A DNA stretch of 64,000 nucleotides from Actinernus sp. WN-2022 (GCA_030867875.1 JAOWCC010000019.1:103279006-103343005); one strand, 5' to 3'. Shown: positions 45,076-56,482, numbered from the stretch's first letter. Numbers and translations: made by a program. The notes: generated by a model from the sequence alone, not told the origin.

Positions 45076-46755
45076 ATTACTCGGGCTGCCTGTGGCAGCA
45101 ACGAGTCTTAAAATGCAAGTCGTTATTTATTTATTTATTTTTTTCGTTGGGTGTCGCAAAATTTCTGCGCATGCGTTAAAGGTCAAGTTCACCACCAATC
45201 AGATCGCACTGTGCTGGTCACACTCGCCAGGTTAATTATTTACATAATTTAATACAGTAAATCAAAATGGTCGACCCGCGAGGGCGGAAGCCTTCCAACA
45301 GGCTCAGGATATTTCAACTGGTGCTCTTGTTGACCATAAAAATACATGAACAACGTAATACATTCGATCAGCGCTGTCTGGACAGATCCAATGTACATTT
45401 AGAAACGTAAGCGAAATACAATATCCAAACACGTTTGGATATCAACGGGTATCGAATTATAATCAAAGGTTAGATTTCGTCAGGCGCGCTCAGATAAGAA
45501 AGCTCAAAGCTCTCAGAAATGCAATACAACCTAAATTTCGGTCAGGACTTGTACAGCTAAGGCATGTTTTACGACAGAATAACCAGAGTCTTTCTACTGG
45601 ATTGAGAGCTCGAGACATTATACATGTCTGCTAATATGGGGAAAACTGAAACAAAAAATGAACTTTGACGGCAGAAACCCTCATTGAGCCAAGCGGAATA
45701 TTTACATGATCCGCTAAGATGTTTACAAATCTTAGTTAAGCAGATGGTTTCAGTGTATGCCAACTGAAATGCTGTGCTCGTTTTCTGGTTACGGCTCAGT
45801 GGGGAAACTACACGAACAAGAAGCATGAACTGCCAGCAAAGAGAGAGGAAAAAGTACTTGAAATGCACAGCGCTAGCTGAAGTAGCGAATATATATAATA
45901 TCTGAGACGTTAAATTACGTTACTGTGAAGAGGATCAAAATTCAAGTTTTGTAGCTTGAGACTGTCTTCTGCCGTGACTCGTGAGAGAAATTGGAAAAGA
46001 TCTAGCTATTTCATTCAGACACTGGCAAATTTATTGAAAGCTATGGGCTTACTTTATGAGATTATTATTCATTGTGGAATGAAAGGAAACAGGTCAGCTG
46101 AAAGTTAACTTCGAGGTATGCTTCGACTTTCATTCCGATTCAATGCATATGTGCACGAAGGTGGGATGCCTTCAACAACACTACCAAAAGATCCAAAACG
46201 AAAGATTCAGTTACGTAAGTACTGTAAGTAAACTCTTTTTGATTTGAATAAATTTCCTCTCAGTTTGTCTGTTAATGTACTTTTTCTTCTAATTATCGCT
46301 TTATTTAACATCTCTGTGATTTAGAGTATGCGTACCTCAGAATAAATTATTTGAAAGGTCAACTGAACTCTTGTGTCGATAAGCGCAAATATTTTTGTAA
46401 AACAGTCTGTGAATTTGAGAAGCGGACTTAGAAGAGCTTTCTCATTAGGAATTACAATTTGTTTCTTGCTATGAAATTTATGTTTCATTTCACATTTATT
46501 CATACAGTTTTAGCCGGACATTTCCCCGAGTTTTTGATCAAATTCAAAGTCTGAATATGTCATTGTATTGCATTTATACACTTGAATTGCCAGTATTCTG
46601 TTGTTCAAATCCTGCGTTATCCTAGTCATGTCATAAAAGCAATTAATAGACCAGACGTTTTTATGACGTTCTCACTGGCGAATTAAAGCACGACCCGTTA
46701 CTAAGAGGATTTCAAATGAAAGTGTATTTCATCTTCAATCTCATGTGGCCCGAGT
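45076..46755 (-). repeat. Interspersed repeat family X, copy B (inverted)
   Basis: Reverse complement of copy A over nearly its full length, from TATTACTCGGGCTGCCTGTG to the ACTCGGGCCAC end, where the AGCCCATCTGGGCT hairpin is missing. The ~100-residue open frame of copy A is also open here (99 residues, 45569-45868) with a six-base in-frame deletion. Confidence 0.8.
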
Positions 46756-46771
46756 TTTTTTTAAACTTAAT

Positions 46772-48052
46772 AACAACAAGAGCCCATCTGGGCTTTCACT
46801 CGGGCCACACGAGATTGAAGATGAAATACACTTTCATTTGAAATCCTTTTAGTAATAACCGAAGGGAAGAATTATTAGCTGAATTTAGCAGTCTTTAGGA
46901 GTGGCCGGTAGCGCGGTGATATGCATTCTCTGCTCCCCTAGTATATATATGTCTCGTGTATGCAAATTAAAGAAGTTGACCTCTACTTATTCATGTACCG
47001 CACGCTTACAATTTAGTCTGCTGTTCTCCAGGTTCAGAGTACTAATAGATGAGTGTCTCAAATATATGTTTATATTTGTCCCATATTATAAGTTGTACCT
47101 GTCCACCTATGATGGAGCTATCATATGATATATTTCTCTACTGTTCATTCTACCCTGCGGCTCTTTATCGCAGCTCGCGTCCATATCAGGTATTTATTAA
47201 CTGAAATGCCTGTTGGTTATATACCCTCCTTCCCAAAACTGATCTGCTCATTATATTACAGAACTATAAAGGGAACTGTTGGAAGCCTTTAATTTCTCGA
47301 ACCAAAACCTCGGCCGTGAGAGGATTCTTGTTTAAGTTGACCTTGAGAGTTGAATATATATTGCTTCGCTCATCATAAATTATTCTGTGCGAGTGTTTAT
47401 TTCTCCGGGGTATTTCTGACAGCCAAAAACACGCTCAAAATTATTTTAGTGCATGTTGGCCTACAGATCACGGTGTTTGCGCTGGTATGTATTATGACCG
47501 AGAGGCATAAAACCTACGAAACGTACCTCAAACAAGAATACCGTCCGATGGCAAAATCTATCAGCGCCACGAGGTCAACAAATCGACAAAGAAATGCAGA
47601 TATAAACACGCAATGATTTCAACCTCACCGTACCTTAATTCATGACCTGACAAGACACTGTTCAGTTTCACTTTCACTCTCAGCTTTGCTCTTGAGTTTG
47701 AGTTTGGCTTTGTTAAAGACTTCTTATTCAGTTGTATGGTATTGTGCAGTATATTTGAGTATACCAATCCACAGAGATTCAAATAACAAAGCCGTGGCGA
47801 AAGAGAAGCTTAAACGAGAAATATGTTGTCCTCCTAGAAAACACAACATCTTGCCCTTTCTATCGAAGAAGCCTTGGTTTCAGCAGAAAGGAAAACGCTA
47901 AATTCCAATTCGATATGTGTGGATCTTTGAGTCCTTCAGGTCCGGCGTCGTGTCGTATATAAAATCACAGGCCATCTGGGTAAAAAACGCGGTCCTTCGG
48001 CTCCGACAAGAGCGCCAGTTGCAATATCCTGAGCCTGTTGGAAGGCTTTCGC
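46772..48052 (+). repeat. Interspersed repeat family X/Y, copy D left part
   Basis: Begins AACAAGAGCCCATCTGGGCT like copy A but diverges after TTTGAAATCC. The block AGTCTTTAGGAGTGGCCGGT and CCCCTAGTATATATAT recurs at 56428-56482. The block from AGTTGACCTCTACTTATTCA to the GAACCAAAACCTCGGCCGTG region (46950-47320) recurs at 58510-58745 plus 63548-63690. The right part ends in GAGCGCCAGTTGCAATATCC and GGAAGGCTTTCGC, where a LINE has entered; its continuation is at 51376. An 88-residue open frame at 47350-47616 has one hydrophobic segment but no known family. Confidence 0.65.
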
Positions 48053-49604
48053 ACGAGTGAAGTTAAATAAAACATTAAACTGCTTACATTTGAGAGATGG
48101 AACTCCAAATTTGAGAGAGATTTGCTCGCGGATCCACCTGGAAACTCATTGGTTCGAACGCTCATTAAGCGAAAAACAAAAGGTCAGTTATACCCTACTC
48201 GAATAATTAGAAATAATAAGACATATTCCAACAATCTTGACATAGCGAATCAATTTAACCAACATTTCGTTAACGTAGGCCCTAGTTTAGCTAATTCAAT
48301 TAACCCAACGAATCTAAACCCTACTGATTATATCCATAACTCACCAGTCTCAAGTTTCGTAATGTCCCCTATCACTGAGACACAAGTCCTTGAGCTCTTT
48401 TTAGGCTTAGACGGCAACAAAGCATCTATTAATATCCCTAACAATTTGATCAAATCAGCAGCCCGATAATCTCGCCAATATTCACTTACATCTACAATGA
48501 ATCTATTAGAACAGGCATTGTTCCGGATATTCTAAAAGTCTCGAGAATCACACCTATTTATAAAAGCGGCACTGTCACTGACCCTTTTAATTATCGACCA
48601 ATATCCGTATTGTCACTCTTTGCAAAAGTTCTCGAAAAGCTAGTTTATAATCAATTGGAGTAGTTTCTTGAAAAAAATAGCATAATCTTTAACTACCAAT
48701 TTGGCTTTAGAAAAGGGCATTCAACAGAACAGGCAATTCTTGAAATTACTGACAATTTGAAAACTGCAATTGACAACAAGGAGACCATATGTGGTCTATT
48801 TTTAGATTTTTCCAAAGCTTTTGACACGGTTAATCATAAGATTCTCCTCGCAAAATTACATAAATATGGAATACGTGGCACGCCCTTATCTTGGTTTACT
48901 GATTATTTGAACAATCGTCAACAATATGTCAGAATAGGAAACACCGACTCGCATACACTTAGGATGACTTGTGGGGTGCCACAAGGATCAACGCTTGGAC
49001 CACTCTTATTCTTACTTTACATAAACGACATGGCAAACTGCTCTAAGAAACTCTCTTTTCGAATTTTTGCAGACGATACTAATGTTTTCTACTCAAATAA
49101 AAACATGAACGAGATTGAAAATGTAATGAATGAAGGGCTGGGAGATATATTTCGATACTGTGCTACAAATAGACTCTCTATCAACATGAAAAAGACCAAC
49201 TATATGCTTATTAGCTCTCAAAGGAAAAAAACTTCAAATATCCAAATTGAGAACATCGAACAAAAAGACCATATCAAATATTTAGGAATATATATTGACA
49301 GATATATCAGTTGGGAACAACAGATTAAACATGCTAATTGCAAAATCGCAAAGAATACAGGCATTTTGAACAAATTGGGATATCACGTTGATTTAAATAT
49401 GCTGAAGCAACTCTACTATACTCTAATCTACCCTTACATCAACTATGGTATCATGAGTTGGGGTAACACATACACTACCCATCTTACAAAACTTCGTACC
49501 TGCCAAAACAAATGTATCAGAAATATATTTTTTGCTTATAAAAGAGAAGACGCCACTCCCTATTTTAATCTATTACGAATCCTCAAGCTCGACAACGTTT
49601 TTAA

Positions 49605-50814
49605 GGTTACCGTATACCTTCGCGGGTGTCTCTTGCAAATAAAATCGCACGCGCATCATTTTAAAGGAAAGTATAGAAACCTATATATCACTGGAAAGGT
49701 TATATACTGTAGAATGCGCTGAAATGTTTTTTTTTGCACAAATATTACATTTTCAATAAATGCTAAGGCAACAAACGCAAAAAAGACGAGTCTCACAGAA
49801 GTGAATTTATGTCCCTCCGCGTTCGCGCCTACGGACGATTCCGCTGCATAATGTCAATCAGCACATGATGGCCTGTCAAAGGGTGTGAGCGTTTTTTAAT
49901 ATTTTACTTTGTTCAAATGCAATTCATCTTCAAAGTTTCAATCGAAATAGTTTCTGTGTTTCATCACGGAAAGTACTCTTATAAGAAAAATAATTAAAAT
50001 ATCGCTAAACGCTCACACTCTTTGGTTCATATGTAGCTCCTCTAACACTAGGCCAAGTTTCATCAAGATCTGACAAGTCTTCATACCCTATAAATTCACC
50101 CAAAGACGGTGAATACGCATAAAAATCTATCGCCGTTTTTGGCTTCTGAAGGTTAGGAAACACATCACACCTCATCAAAGCAAACGTCAACACTTAAACC
50201 AACCAGCCAATTATATGTAAGGATCCCCGGAGCTTATGAATCAAGTCCAGAAATTCGCGGGAAATTAGTACGTGGCTCAAATTGCATAAGAAACATACAT
50301 ACTAGTGTCGTGTCACAAATATTCAAAAGAGCGTTGTGTTATGGCCAAAACTAGAGATAATGCGCAAAGGGGGAAAAAGAAAGGTAAATCAACGGGTTGT
50401 ACCAAGAAGGGAGAGGGCCGGATATCGAAAACTAAATCGCGTCGAAAGGCAACGCCGCAAACAAGAGCGAAGGGAAAAGCGAGTGACAGGCAACCTCGTG
50501 CTCCGAACATTGATGTTGATCCTAAACCTGCTATGTTAGCTGCGATGATTCCTTCAGTTCCGCAAAATCGACCGGCTGAACTTCGCTCAAGTTCACGATT
50601 TAGAACTCCTGTGGCACGTAATGGATCAGAGGGATTTATCACGCCTAAGCGATTTATTTACTTTCCTTCAAATTAGGTTTTTTATCTAATATTTCGCAAA
50701 CTTTTGCATGTTTAAAAAAATTTTTTTAGGAAAGATGAAGATCAATCCATCAATTTCCAAAGAATTACAAAACATTTTTTTTAAGAAAACATGCCGCGAA
50801 GGTATACGGTAACC
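49605..50814. mobile_element. TTAA-flanked element inserted in the LINE, 1210 bp
   Basis: The 21-bp terminal inverted repeat begins GGTTACCGTATACCTTCGCG. TTAA lies on both sides (49601-49604 and 50815-50818), the target duplication of piggyBac and Kolobok transposons. The reading frame of the host LINE continues exactly across the insertion if one TTAA is counted. It has no recognisable transposase; it holds the basic ORF at 50305-50676 and a 62-codon minus-strand frame at 50005-50193 of unknown nature. Confidence 0.85.
50305..50676 (+). CDS. Unrecognised Lys/Arg-rich small ORF inside the TTAA element
   Basis: A 123-codon open frame starts at 50305, with an inner ATG at 50341. The first 70 residues are highly basic (RGKKKGKSTGCTKK, KTKSRRKATPQTRAKGK). 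The end is less biased (RSSSRFRTPVARNGSEGFIT). It has the composition of a nucleic-acid-binding tail, but I recognise no family. It may be a fragment captured by a non-autonomous element, a remnant exon of the parent transposon, or chance. An opposite-strand frame overlaps it almost entirely and is treated as its shadow. Confidence 0.3.
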   Translation: MSCHKYSKERCVMAKTRDNAQRGKKKGKSTGCTKKGEGRISKTKSRRKATPQTRAKGKASDRQPRAPNIDVDPKPAMLAAMIPSVPQNRPAELRSSSRFRTPVARNGSEGFITPKRFIYFPSN

Positions 50815-51375
50815 TTAAGTTGAAAATAGCGACTTTGACCTTTAAAATTATAAATAAAAAAGATACAGTTCCTTCTATATTCTCAAACACCATAAAAACA
50901 GCCGCAACATGTCACACTTATAACACCAGATTCGCTGCTAAGCAAAATTTTAGCAGACCAAAAGCTCGAACCAACTATGGAATCCATACATTTAGATTTA
51001 TTTCGTCTTCAATTTGGGAGTCAATCGATTACAATATAAAACAGTCAAAATCGTCCTACGCATTTTCAAAACAATACAAACAATCACTTCTCCTTTTTCA
51101 AGCATAAACTACTACAGACATGGGCTTTATTTTCATTATTTTCAATATTACTATTATATTAAGTTCCGGTTCACGTATCATTGAGTAATCTTTACGTCCA
51201 AATATTAACATCGCAGGCAGTGGTCAACTCGAAAGCCCTAATGCTACTTTGACCACTGCGCACGATTGATTCATCATATTTTCTCTCACTTATATTTACT
51301 TCTTATATTACCTTTCTAATACTCATAAACTGTAATATTTTTCTTTTTGAACATGTGCAAAATAAATCTGAACTG

Positions 51376-51568
51376 AACTTTTGATTTACTGTATTAAATT
51401 ATGTAAATAAATTAACCTGGCGAGTGTTACGTGACCAGCACAGTGCGATCTGATTGGTGTGAATTGACCTTTAACGCTTGCGCAGAACGCTTGCTACACT
51501 GAATAAAATAAATAAATAACGACTTGCATTTTAAGACTCGTTGTTGCCACAGGCAGCCCGAGTAATAA
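51376..51568 (+). repeat. Interspersed repeat family X, copy D right part
   Basis: Continues TTTTGATTTACTGTATTAAA through TTAACCTGGCGAGTGTTACG to the family terminus CAGGCAGCCCGAGTAATA. It is identical in layout to 7052-7239, and directly follows the LINE tail. Confidence 0.75.
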
Positions 51569-52617
51569 ACTAATGAAAAGGTCTATCTCAATGTTTACAT
51601 TTTGCTTGTAACCAGGGGGGTTCTATCCAGGGAGCTTATAACTGGGATAAAAATTCGTTCTAAACTGCACTACAGAAAACTATAATTGTAACCAACTCTT
51701 TCTATCACAAAATATGCTGGTGTTCAATATATATACAGTCTGCCAAAAAGGTTGTCCTTGACAAACATACTAATATAAGTAGATACTGTAAGTACCTTTT
51801 CATGGAATAATGCTAATATCAATACTTACAATTATGGGATGTTGTCCAAAATATATTTTCTGAATGGCCTGAACCCCAAGAGATGTGAAAAATGTATTTT
51901 GACCACAATGATATGATAAGAAATGTATCTGAAGTATATATTTTCTATTTTAGGACAGTCTGTAATGAACAAAAATATATTTATCATATTTAATATATAT
52001 TTCATTCTGGTTAAAACGTAGTTTTCTGATCTGTTAGGGGTCACACCAATCAAGAAAATATATTTTAGATAAAAGTTTAATAAAAATCAATTGTTAATGG
52101 CCAACAATCTAGTCCAGTCACAAGGATCCATTGGTAGAGCATTCCAAGTCTGTCTTTGGTAGAATATACATGTAGAATAAGATGAATAAAGATTTCCAAG
52201 ACAGGCAACTGGTGACAGCCACAATATTTATTGAGGACGTTTTGGCCATTGGCTGAATAGCTATATACATATACATATAATCTGATTAATTCCATCTACA
52301 CTAGTATCATAGTGCTCAATGCATTTTAAGGCAGAGCAAAATAGTAATTTGGGGTAAATCAAAGACAAGACAAAACGTTTTTTCCTGTTACTCAGAATTT
52401 CATGCTTACGCGATCTTCAGACTGTGAATATATAGATAGATAGATAGCTGCATCATTTTATCAGTTTTCTATGATGTTAAGTGTACATTTCTTGTAAAAA
52501 GGAAGGATAGGGTGGCTTATAACTGGTAGGGAAATTCTTCTATTAGACTAATGAGCCCATAACCCAGGATGGCTTATAACTGGAATTCCATGGTACATGT
52601 ATGCAATGTACCATACT
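51569..52617. other. Non-coding stretch with repeated GCTTATAACTGG phrase
   Basis: GCTTATAACTGG occurs three times (about 51633, 52516, 52573), the last two 57 bp apart. A short (GATA)n lies at 52433-52447. No gene is supported. Confidence 0.5.
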
Positions 52618-54477
52618 TCAACCCATAAACTGAAAGATGTTTTGCTGATTCAAAGTGAAGCTTTCAATGATTCTCACAGCATTAAAAAAAATATTGATTC
52701 CATTGTTTCCATCATCTGAAAGGGGATCCACAGACTGCTGCAACTCCTGAAGCTGCTGCTCTGTAAGCTGCATTTGAGAGTCTGGCACAACAATATTATT
52801 GTTAGTGACAATGTCATTGATAGGACCATCACAGTCAATACCATATGTCTGCCAGTTAATGATATCTGACCCATCTGGAACACTGAGCAATCCAGTGTGC
52901 CACAATGCCAAAGGTGATTGATGAGCTGTTGTTCTAATGCCATGGTGATTCCACTGACTTTTGAATTCTGCAAGTGATGCATTGATTCTGGGTAAATACA
53001 CATAATTATTGCAAGGCAAACAGGTGTAATTCATCCAGAGCATCCAAAGTTCCACTGTTCTCAAGAAACTGAAACAAATCCTTGTAAAGTGCTGAGCTAA
53101 CTCTGTTGACTTCTGCCCACAGTCTTTCAATCCGTTGATTATGGACACTGCGGCCTGCAATGAAGCTACCTCTATTGGACCCCCTGTTAATGATCATGTA
53201 TCTTGCCACATCAACATTTTCCATGCCTTGATCACCTCGAACTCTGGAAGGAAGACCAAACTCTTGTACTCCATGTTCAAAACACTGACGAACAGTATCA
53301 GCTTTGTTGTTAGTGTAGCATTTCAGATATATTATTGCTCTGCTGAAGCCATCAATGCATCCATGCATAACAAATCTCCATGATATGAGTTTGTGGTTAG
53401 AATCAATATGCCATAAATGATTTGGACCAGAGACACTGTAGATCCTTCGGTAATAATTATTTAGTTTTTCTTTGCCCCCAAAAATTTTTTTTAAAAATAC
53501 AGGAAACAAATTATGTCAATATAAATACAGGCAATAAGGTATATATCAATAAGCAGTTTATTTATTTATTTTAAATTTGTAAACTATAACTATTTTGTGT
53601 GTGTATGTTCGTTAGTTAATTCACCACTTTGATTTTCTTTCCATCTTGTAAGAAAAATACTTGTAATATTGTACTATCTCTACTGACCATAAGCCATATG
53701 AGCCTCTGGCTTTGGCCTTTCTTCTGTACGTTCTACCTTATAGTATTTCTAAATAAATTGAATTGAATTGAAAAAAAAAAATTGGAATTGAATTGAATGG
53801 CATACCTTCTCCTCACAACTCTTCCAATGCCATCTATCCTCTTCAAGCTCTCCCTGATTCTAGATCTTTGGACATATATACCCTTTCCTTTGAGACTACC
53901 CCTTACATAAGATTCTCCACTATATGGATTATGGTGTTAAGGTAAGGGTATCTTGTATTTCCCTGTCAAGTTCCTCATCTGCAATTTCTGTAAAGTTATC
54001 CTCCACCCCAAACTCTATCCTTCTTCTGTATAGTGTTCTGTCAGAGACTCCTAAACATGCTGCTATACTTTTCAAGTTCATTCCAGTCTCGCGCAGCTGA
54101 TCAATCTGTTCTTTCGATATATCATAGGATGGTCTTCCTCCTGTACTTGCGGAGAATGCCAATGGCCTTACTTCCCTTTCACGATAGATGCTTGCATTTA
54201 AGACGTCTGTGGTATGTCTTAATAGTGTAGTTAACGCATCTATCAATTCCTCTATGAGATCTCCCAGTGAGAAAATACATGACTGAGTGTTTTGTGCGAG
54301 AGAAATAGCTAAAAGTACTCTTAAATGTTCTTCAAGTCTTCTTTCACAGATCTCTAATCCTACAAGGTCGGATGCATGAAAAACTGAGGCAATCCTATCA
54401 ACTATTTTGCTTATAGAAACCAAGAACTCTCTTAAATCGTCTGAGCTCAATAGATCGTTCTCACTGACGTTACACAA
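52618..54477 (-). pseudogene. Integrase-core transposase (IS3EU-like), broken
   Basis: The N-terminal ~180 codons (54477-53929) include a helix-turn-helix: GRPSYDISKEQIDQLRETGM then LGVSDRTLYRRRIEFG. A frame change near 53930 leads into YSGESYVRGSLKGKGIYVQR and on to RVVRRRYA at ~53800. There an inserted retroposon tail interrupts. The catalytic rve domain resumes at 53457: [19 protein letters not shown] (first Asp), [32 protein letters not shown] (second Asp), [15 protein letters not shown] (Glu). Near 53010 another frame shift leads to YVYLPRINASLAEFKSQW and a C-terminus ending at 52618. The DDE triad looks intact but the gene has at least two frameshifts plus the insertion. Assignment to IS3EU is from memory of the domain style and is moderate. 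Confidence 0.75.
53455..53799 (+). mobile_element. LINE/SINE 3'-end insertion with (TTGAA)n tail
   Basis: On the plus strand it ends CCTCTGGCTTTGGCCTTTCT, then ATAAATTGAATTGAATTG and an A-rich TTGAATTGAATT tail, typical of CR1/L2-like retroposon ends. It separates two halves of the integrase-type transposase frame. Confidence 0.65.
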
Positions 54478-54639
54478 AAAAATGTGTCAAGAAAAGACTG
54501 ATATTAGTAAAATACTTTTAATGTTGTGTATGGAGCAGGTAAAAATATGTAAATGACCGAAATTTTGGAGCATTAGAGTACTTCGTAACTGAGCTGTCGG
54601 ACAAATAACATTCAAACAATTTAGTGTAATTTGTATGCG

Positions 54640-54683
54640 GCGGCCATGTTGGTGTACCTCTTTGGTACACCAAGATGGCGGCC
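54640..54683. repeat. Short hairpin with ATGGCGGCC-type arms
   Basis: CGGCCATGTTGGTGTACC pairs with GGTACACCAAGATGGCGGCC around five bases. It lies just upstream of the integrase-type transposase start. Confidence 0.75.
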
Positions 54684-55099
54684 GAAAACGTACTCCACAA
54701 ATAAAGCTGATTTTCCCAGCAATATGATTAGCATTTACTTCAAAACACATTATATATCACTTTTAACGTTAAATCAAGTCAAACATTTTAAATTGGCAGG
54801 AATATATGGGTTTCCATGACATTTAGGAAACACGCTGAGCTGCCTGTGCCGTCACAAAATTCAAAATACTCTAATTCAATAACGATTCACCGTATCGACG
54901 TAAAACTCTCAAATAATACTGAGTATACCAATACCTAAATCATATTAAAAGAACAGGGTTATAGATCCTTTAGTTTAGATTTTAGAATTTTGATGACGTC
55001 ACGTGAAAACGATCTATATGTCCGCCATTACATTTTCTGTGTGAGGTTTCCGCTGACTCTTTGTACCTCGCTGGCTCAGGAAAGGCTCAATCGATATTC
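54684..55099. other. Non-coding stretch, no gene seen
   Basis: No supported coding sequence. A GATGACGTCACGTGAAAACG segment at 54993 contains a CRE/E-box-like core but no gene can be tied to it. Confidence 0.45.
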
Positions 55100-55425
55100 T
55101 CGAATATAAATCGATATTCTCGTTCTCGTATGTACTGGTATAGTGATTTCAATTTCTCGAATGGTGATTTCTCAATCTCGTATAGTGATTTCAATCTCGA
55201 ATGGTGATTTCTCAATCTCGTATAGTGATTTCAATCTCGAATGGTGATTTCTCAATCTCGTATAGTGATTTCAATTTCTCGTATGGTGATTTCTCAATCT
55301 CGTATAGTGATTTCAATCTCGTATCGTGATTTCTCAATCTCGTATCGTGATTTCTCAATCTCGTATCGTGATTTCTCAATCTCGTATAGTGATTTCCAAA
55401 TCTCGTATAGTGATTTGTAACTCAT
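55100..55425. repeat. Minisatellite, ~20/40-bp units
   Basis: Alternating units of ATCTCGTATAGTGATTTCA and ATCTCGAATGGTGATTTCTC give a higher-order ~38-40-bp period for about eight repeats; later units homogenise to TCGTATCGTGATTTCTCAA. It lies immediately downstream of the methyltransferase stop. Confidence 0.85.
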
Positions 55426-55485
55426 TATACTTTTGTCATGTTTGGCTTGCCATACTGCGGGCTTAACTCGCCGGGAGATGAACAG

Positions 55486-56226
55486 TTAGAATCTAATGAA
55501 CTCAAATAACTCCATCCCACAGCAATTTTCATCCGAAGGTATAAATTTAGCCAAAACCTTTGGCTCCCAACCAGCCTCTTTGGATATTTTAATCATGAGG
55601 TCATTTGAAACCTTCAAGAGAGGGTATGTTAACAACAGTTTGCCGTTCTCTGCCATATAACCTCTTGCTTCGGTGAAGTACCGCTTGACGATCTTCAGAC
55701 CCGGGTCGTAGTAGCTTCTCTCCAGCATGTCTAAATCTTCAGCCTCGCAGTCATCGCGATAACCAGTTGGAGGTCGAAAGAAGATCAAGTCAAACTTCAT
55801 GCCTTTGATACTGGCTGCATCGAAGACATCGGCTTGAATCGCTTTCACTCGGTTCTCCACCCCATGCAGTGCTGCATTCTGAGCAGTATTTTCGACCGCG
55901 TTTGGGCTGACATCGGCTGCCCAGGCCAAACCTGTTTCGAACTCCAAAGCAAACTCGACAGCAAAGTACCCCATTCCAGTACCAATCTCTAGAAGTGTCA
56001 ATTGTTGTCGGTTGTCAGTATCCATCGTCTCGTGCACAGCCTTTAACAAGGCGTCTCTCACAAATTCGGATCGAGCCAAAGAAGCATCATTAAATGTAGG
56101 ATCGTAAACCTCTGGGAAAACGATGTACTGTTTCCTGCTTATCGTAACATTTCTTTTCTGAACATTTCTCTCACGGATCTCCTTGATCATATCTTCACGA
56201 TTATATCCACTTGTTTGATTAGCCAT
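55486..56226 (-). CDS. Class I SAM-dependent methyltransferase, HemK/PrmC-like fold
   Basis: A 246-codon single-exon ORF. I start at the ATG at 56226 (MANQTSGYNRED). The frame stays open upstream for 27 codons, but only to a TTG within a repeat sequence, so that extension is unlikely to be coding. Residues 79-90 (LEIGTGMGYFAV) are the SAM-binding glycine motif I. ~104-112 (ADVSPNAVE) carries the acidic residue expected at the end of strand 2. ~146-156 (DLIFFRPPTGY) takes the place of the NPPY motif of glutamine/adenine methyltransferases, with RPPTGY instead. The N-terminal 75 residues may be a substrate domain. The substrate cannot be named. No intron or lesion is visible. It lies between a minisatellite and repeat copies. 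Confidence 0.8.
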   Translation of the reverse strand: MANQTSGYNREDMIKEIRERNVQKRNVTISRKQYIVFPEVYDPTFNDASLARSEFVRDALLKAVHETMDTDNRQQLTLLEIGTGMGYFAVEFALEFETGLAWAADVSPNAVENTAQNAALHGVENRVKAIQADVFDAASIKGMKFDLIFFRPPTGYRDDCEAEDLDMLERSYYDPGLKIVKRYFTEARGYMAENGKLLLTYPLLKVSNDLMIKISKEAGWEPKVLAKFIPSDENCCGMELFEFIRF

Positions 56227-56302
56227 CTTCTCCGCTCCTGAGACGGTCTGGGCAACGAGCCGGAAAATTCCATACCGATGACGTAACAGATGGCTTAAGG
56301 TA

Positions 56303-56482
56303 AACAAGAGCCCATCTGAGCTTTCACTCGGGCCACATGATATTGAAGATGAAATACACTTTCATTTGAAATCCTCTTAGTAATAACCAAAGGGAAGAAT
56401 TATTAGCTGAATATTAGCAGTCTTTAGGAGTGGCCGGTAGCGCGGTGACTTTCATTCTCTGCTCCCCTAGTATATATATATC
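56303..56482 (+). repeat. Interspersed repeat family X/Y, copy E (truncated)
   Basis: Starts AACAAGAGCCCATCTGAGCT and runs through GGGAAGAATTATTAGCTGAA and GTCTTTAGGAGTGGCCGGTA to CCCCTAGTATATATAT, as in 46772-46945. A LINE relic follows immediately. Confidence 0.75.

Larger units (their letters stand above)
48053..51375 (+). pseudogene. LINE (CR1/L2/Jockey-like) 5'-truncated copy, broken and interrupted
   Basis: Coding begins within RWNSKFERDLLADPPGNSL (~48100) and lacks the endonuclease. A one-base frame change near 48460 and a TAG at 48660-48662 break the N-terminal RT (PIYKSGTVTDPFNYRPISVL, FGFRKGHSTEQAI). 48757 onward is open: LFLDFSKAFDTVNHKILL, GVPQGSTLGPLLFLLYINDM, and the catalytic FADDTN. 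At 49604 a TTAA-flanked element interrupts the frame after LDNVFK. It resumes at 50819 (LKIATLTFKIINKKDTVPSI, then FISSSIWESIDYNIKQSKSS) and ends at 51107. The tail AATAAATCTGAACTGAAC (51360-51376) is the 3' end. It lies inside a repeat X copy whose halves flank it. Confidence 0.88.

Noticed and set aside
50313..50642. 109-codon minus-strand ORF
   Set aside because: Overlaps the basic plus-strand frame; neither strand has a family match and only the plus one has a marked compositional signal.
41160..54477. One large transposon containing both the HECT gene and the integrase-type transposase
   Set aside because: No common terminal repeats or target duplication could be found, and many independent insertions lie between; kept only as a hypothesis.
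56227..56307. 27-residue N-terminal extension of the methyltransferase
   Set aside because: Its only start is TTG and it begins inside a repeat copy; the ATG at 56226 fits the conserved length better.
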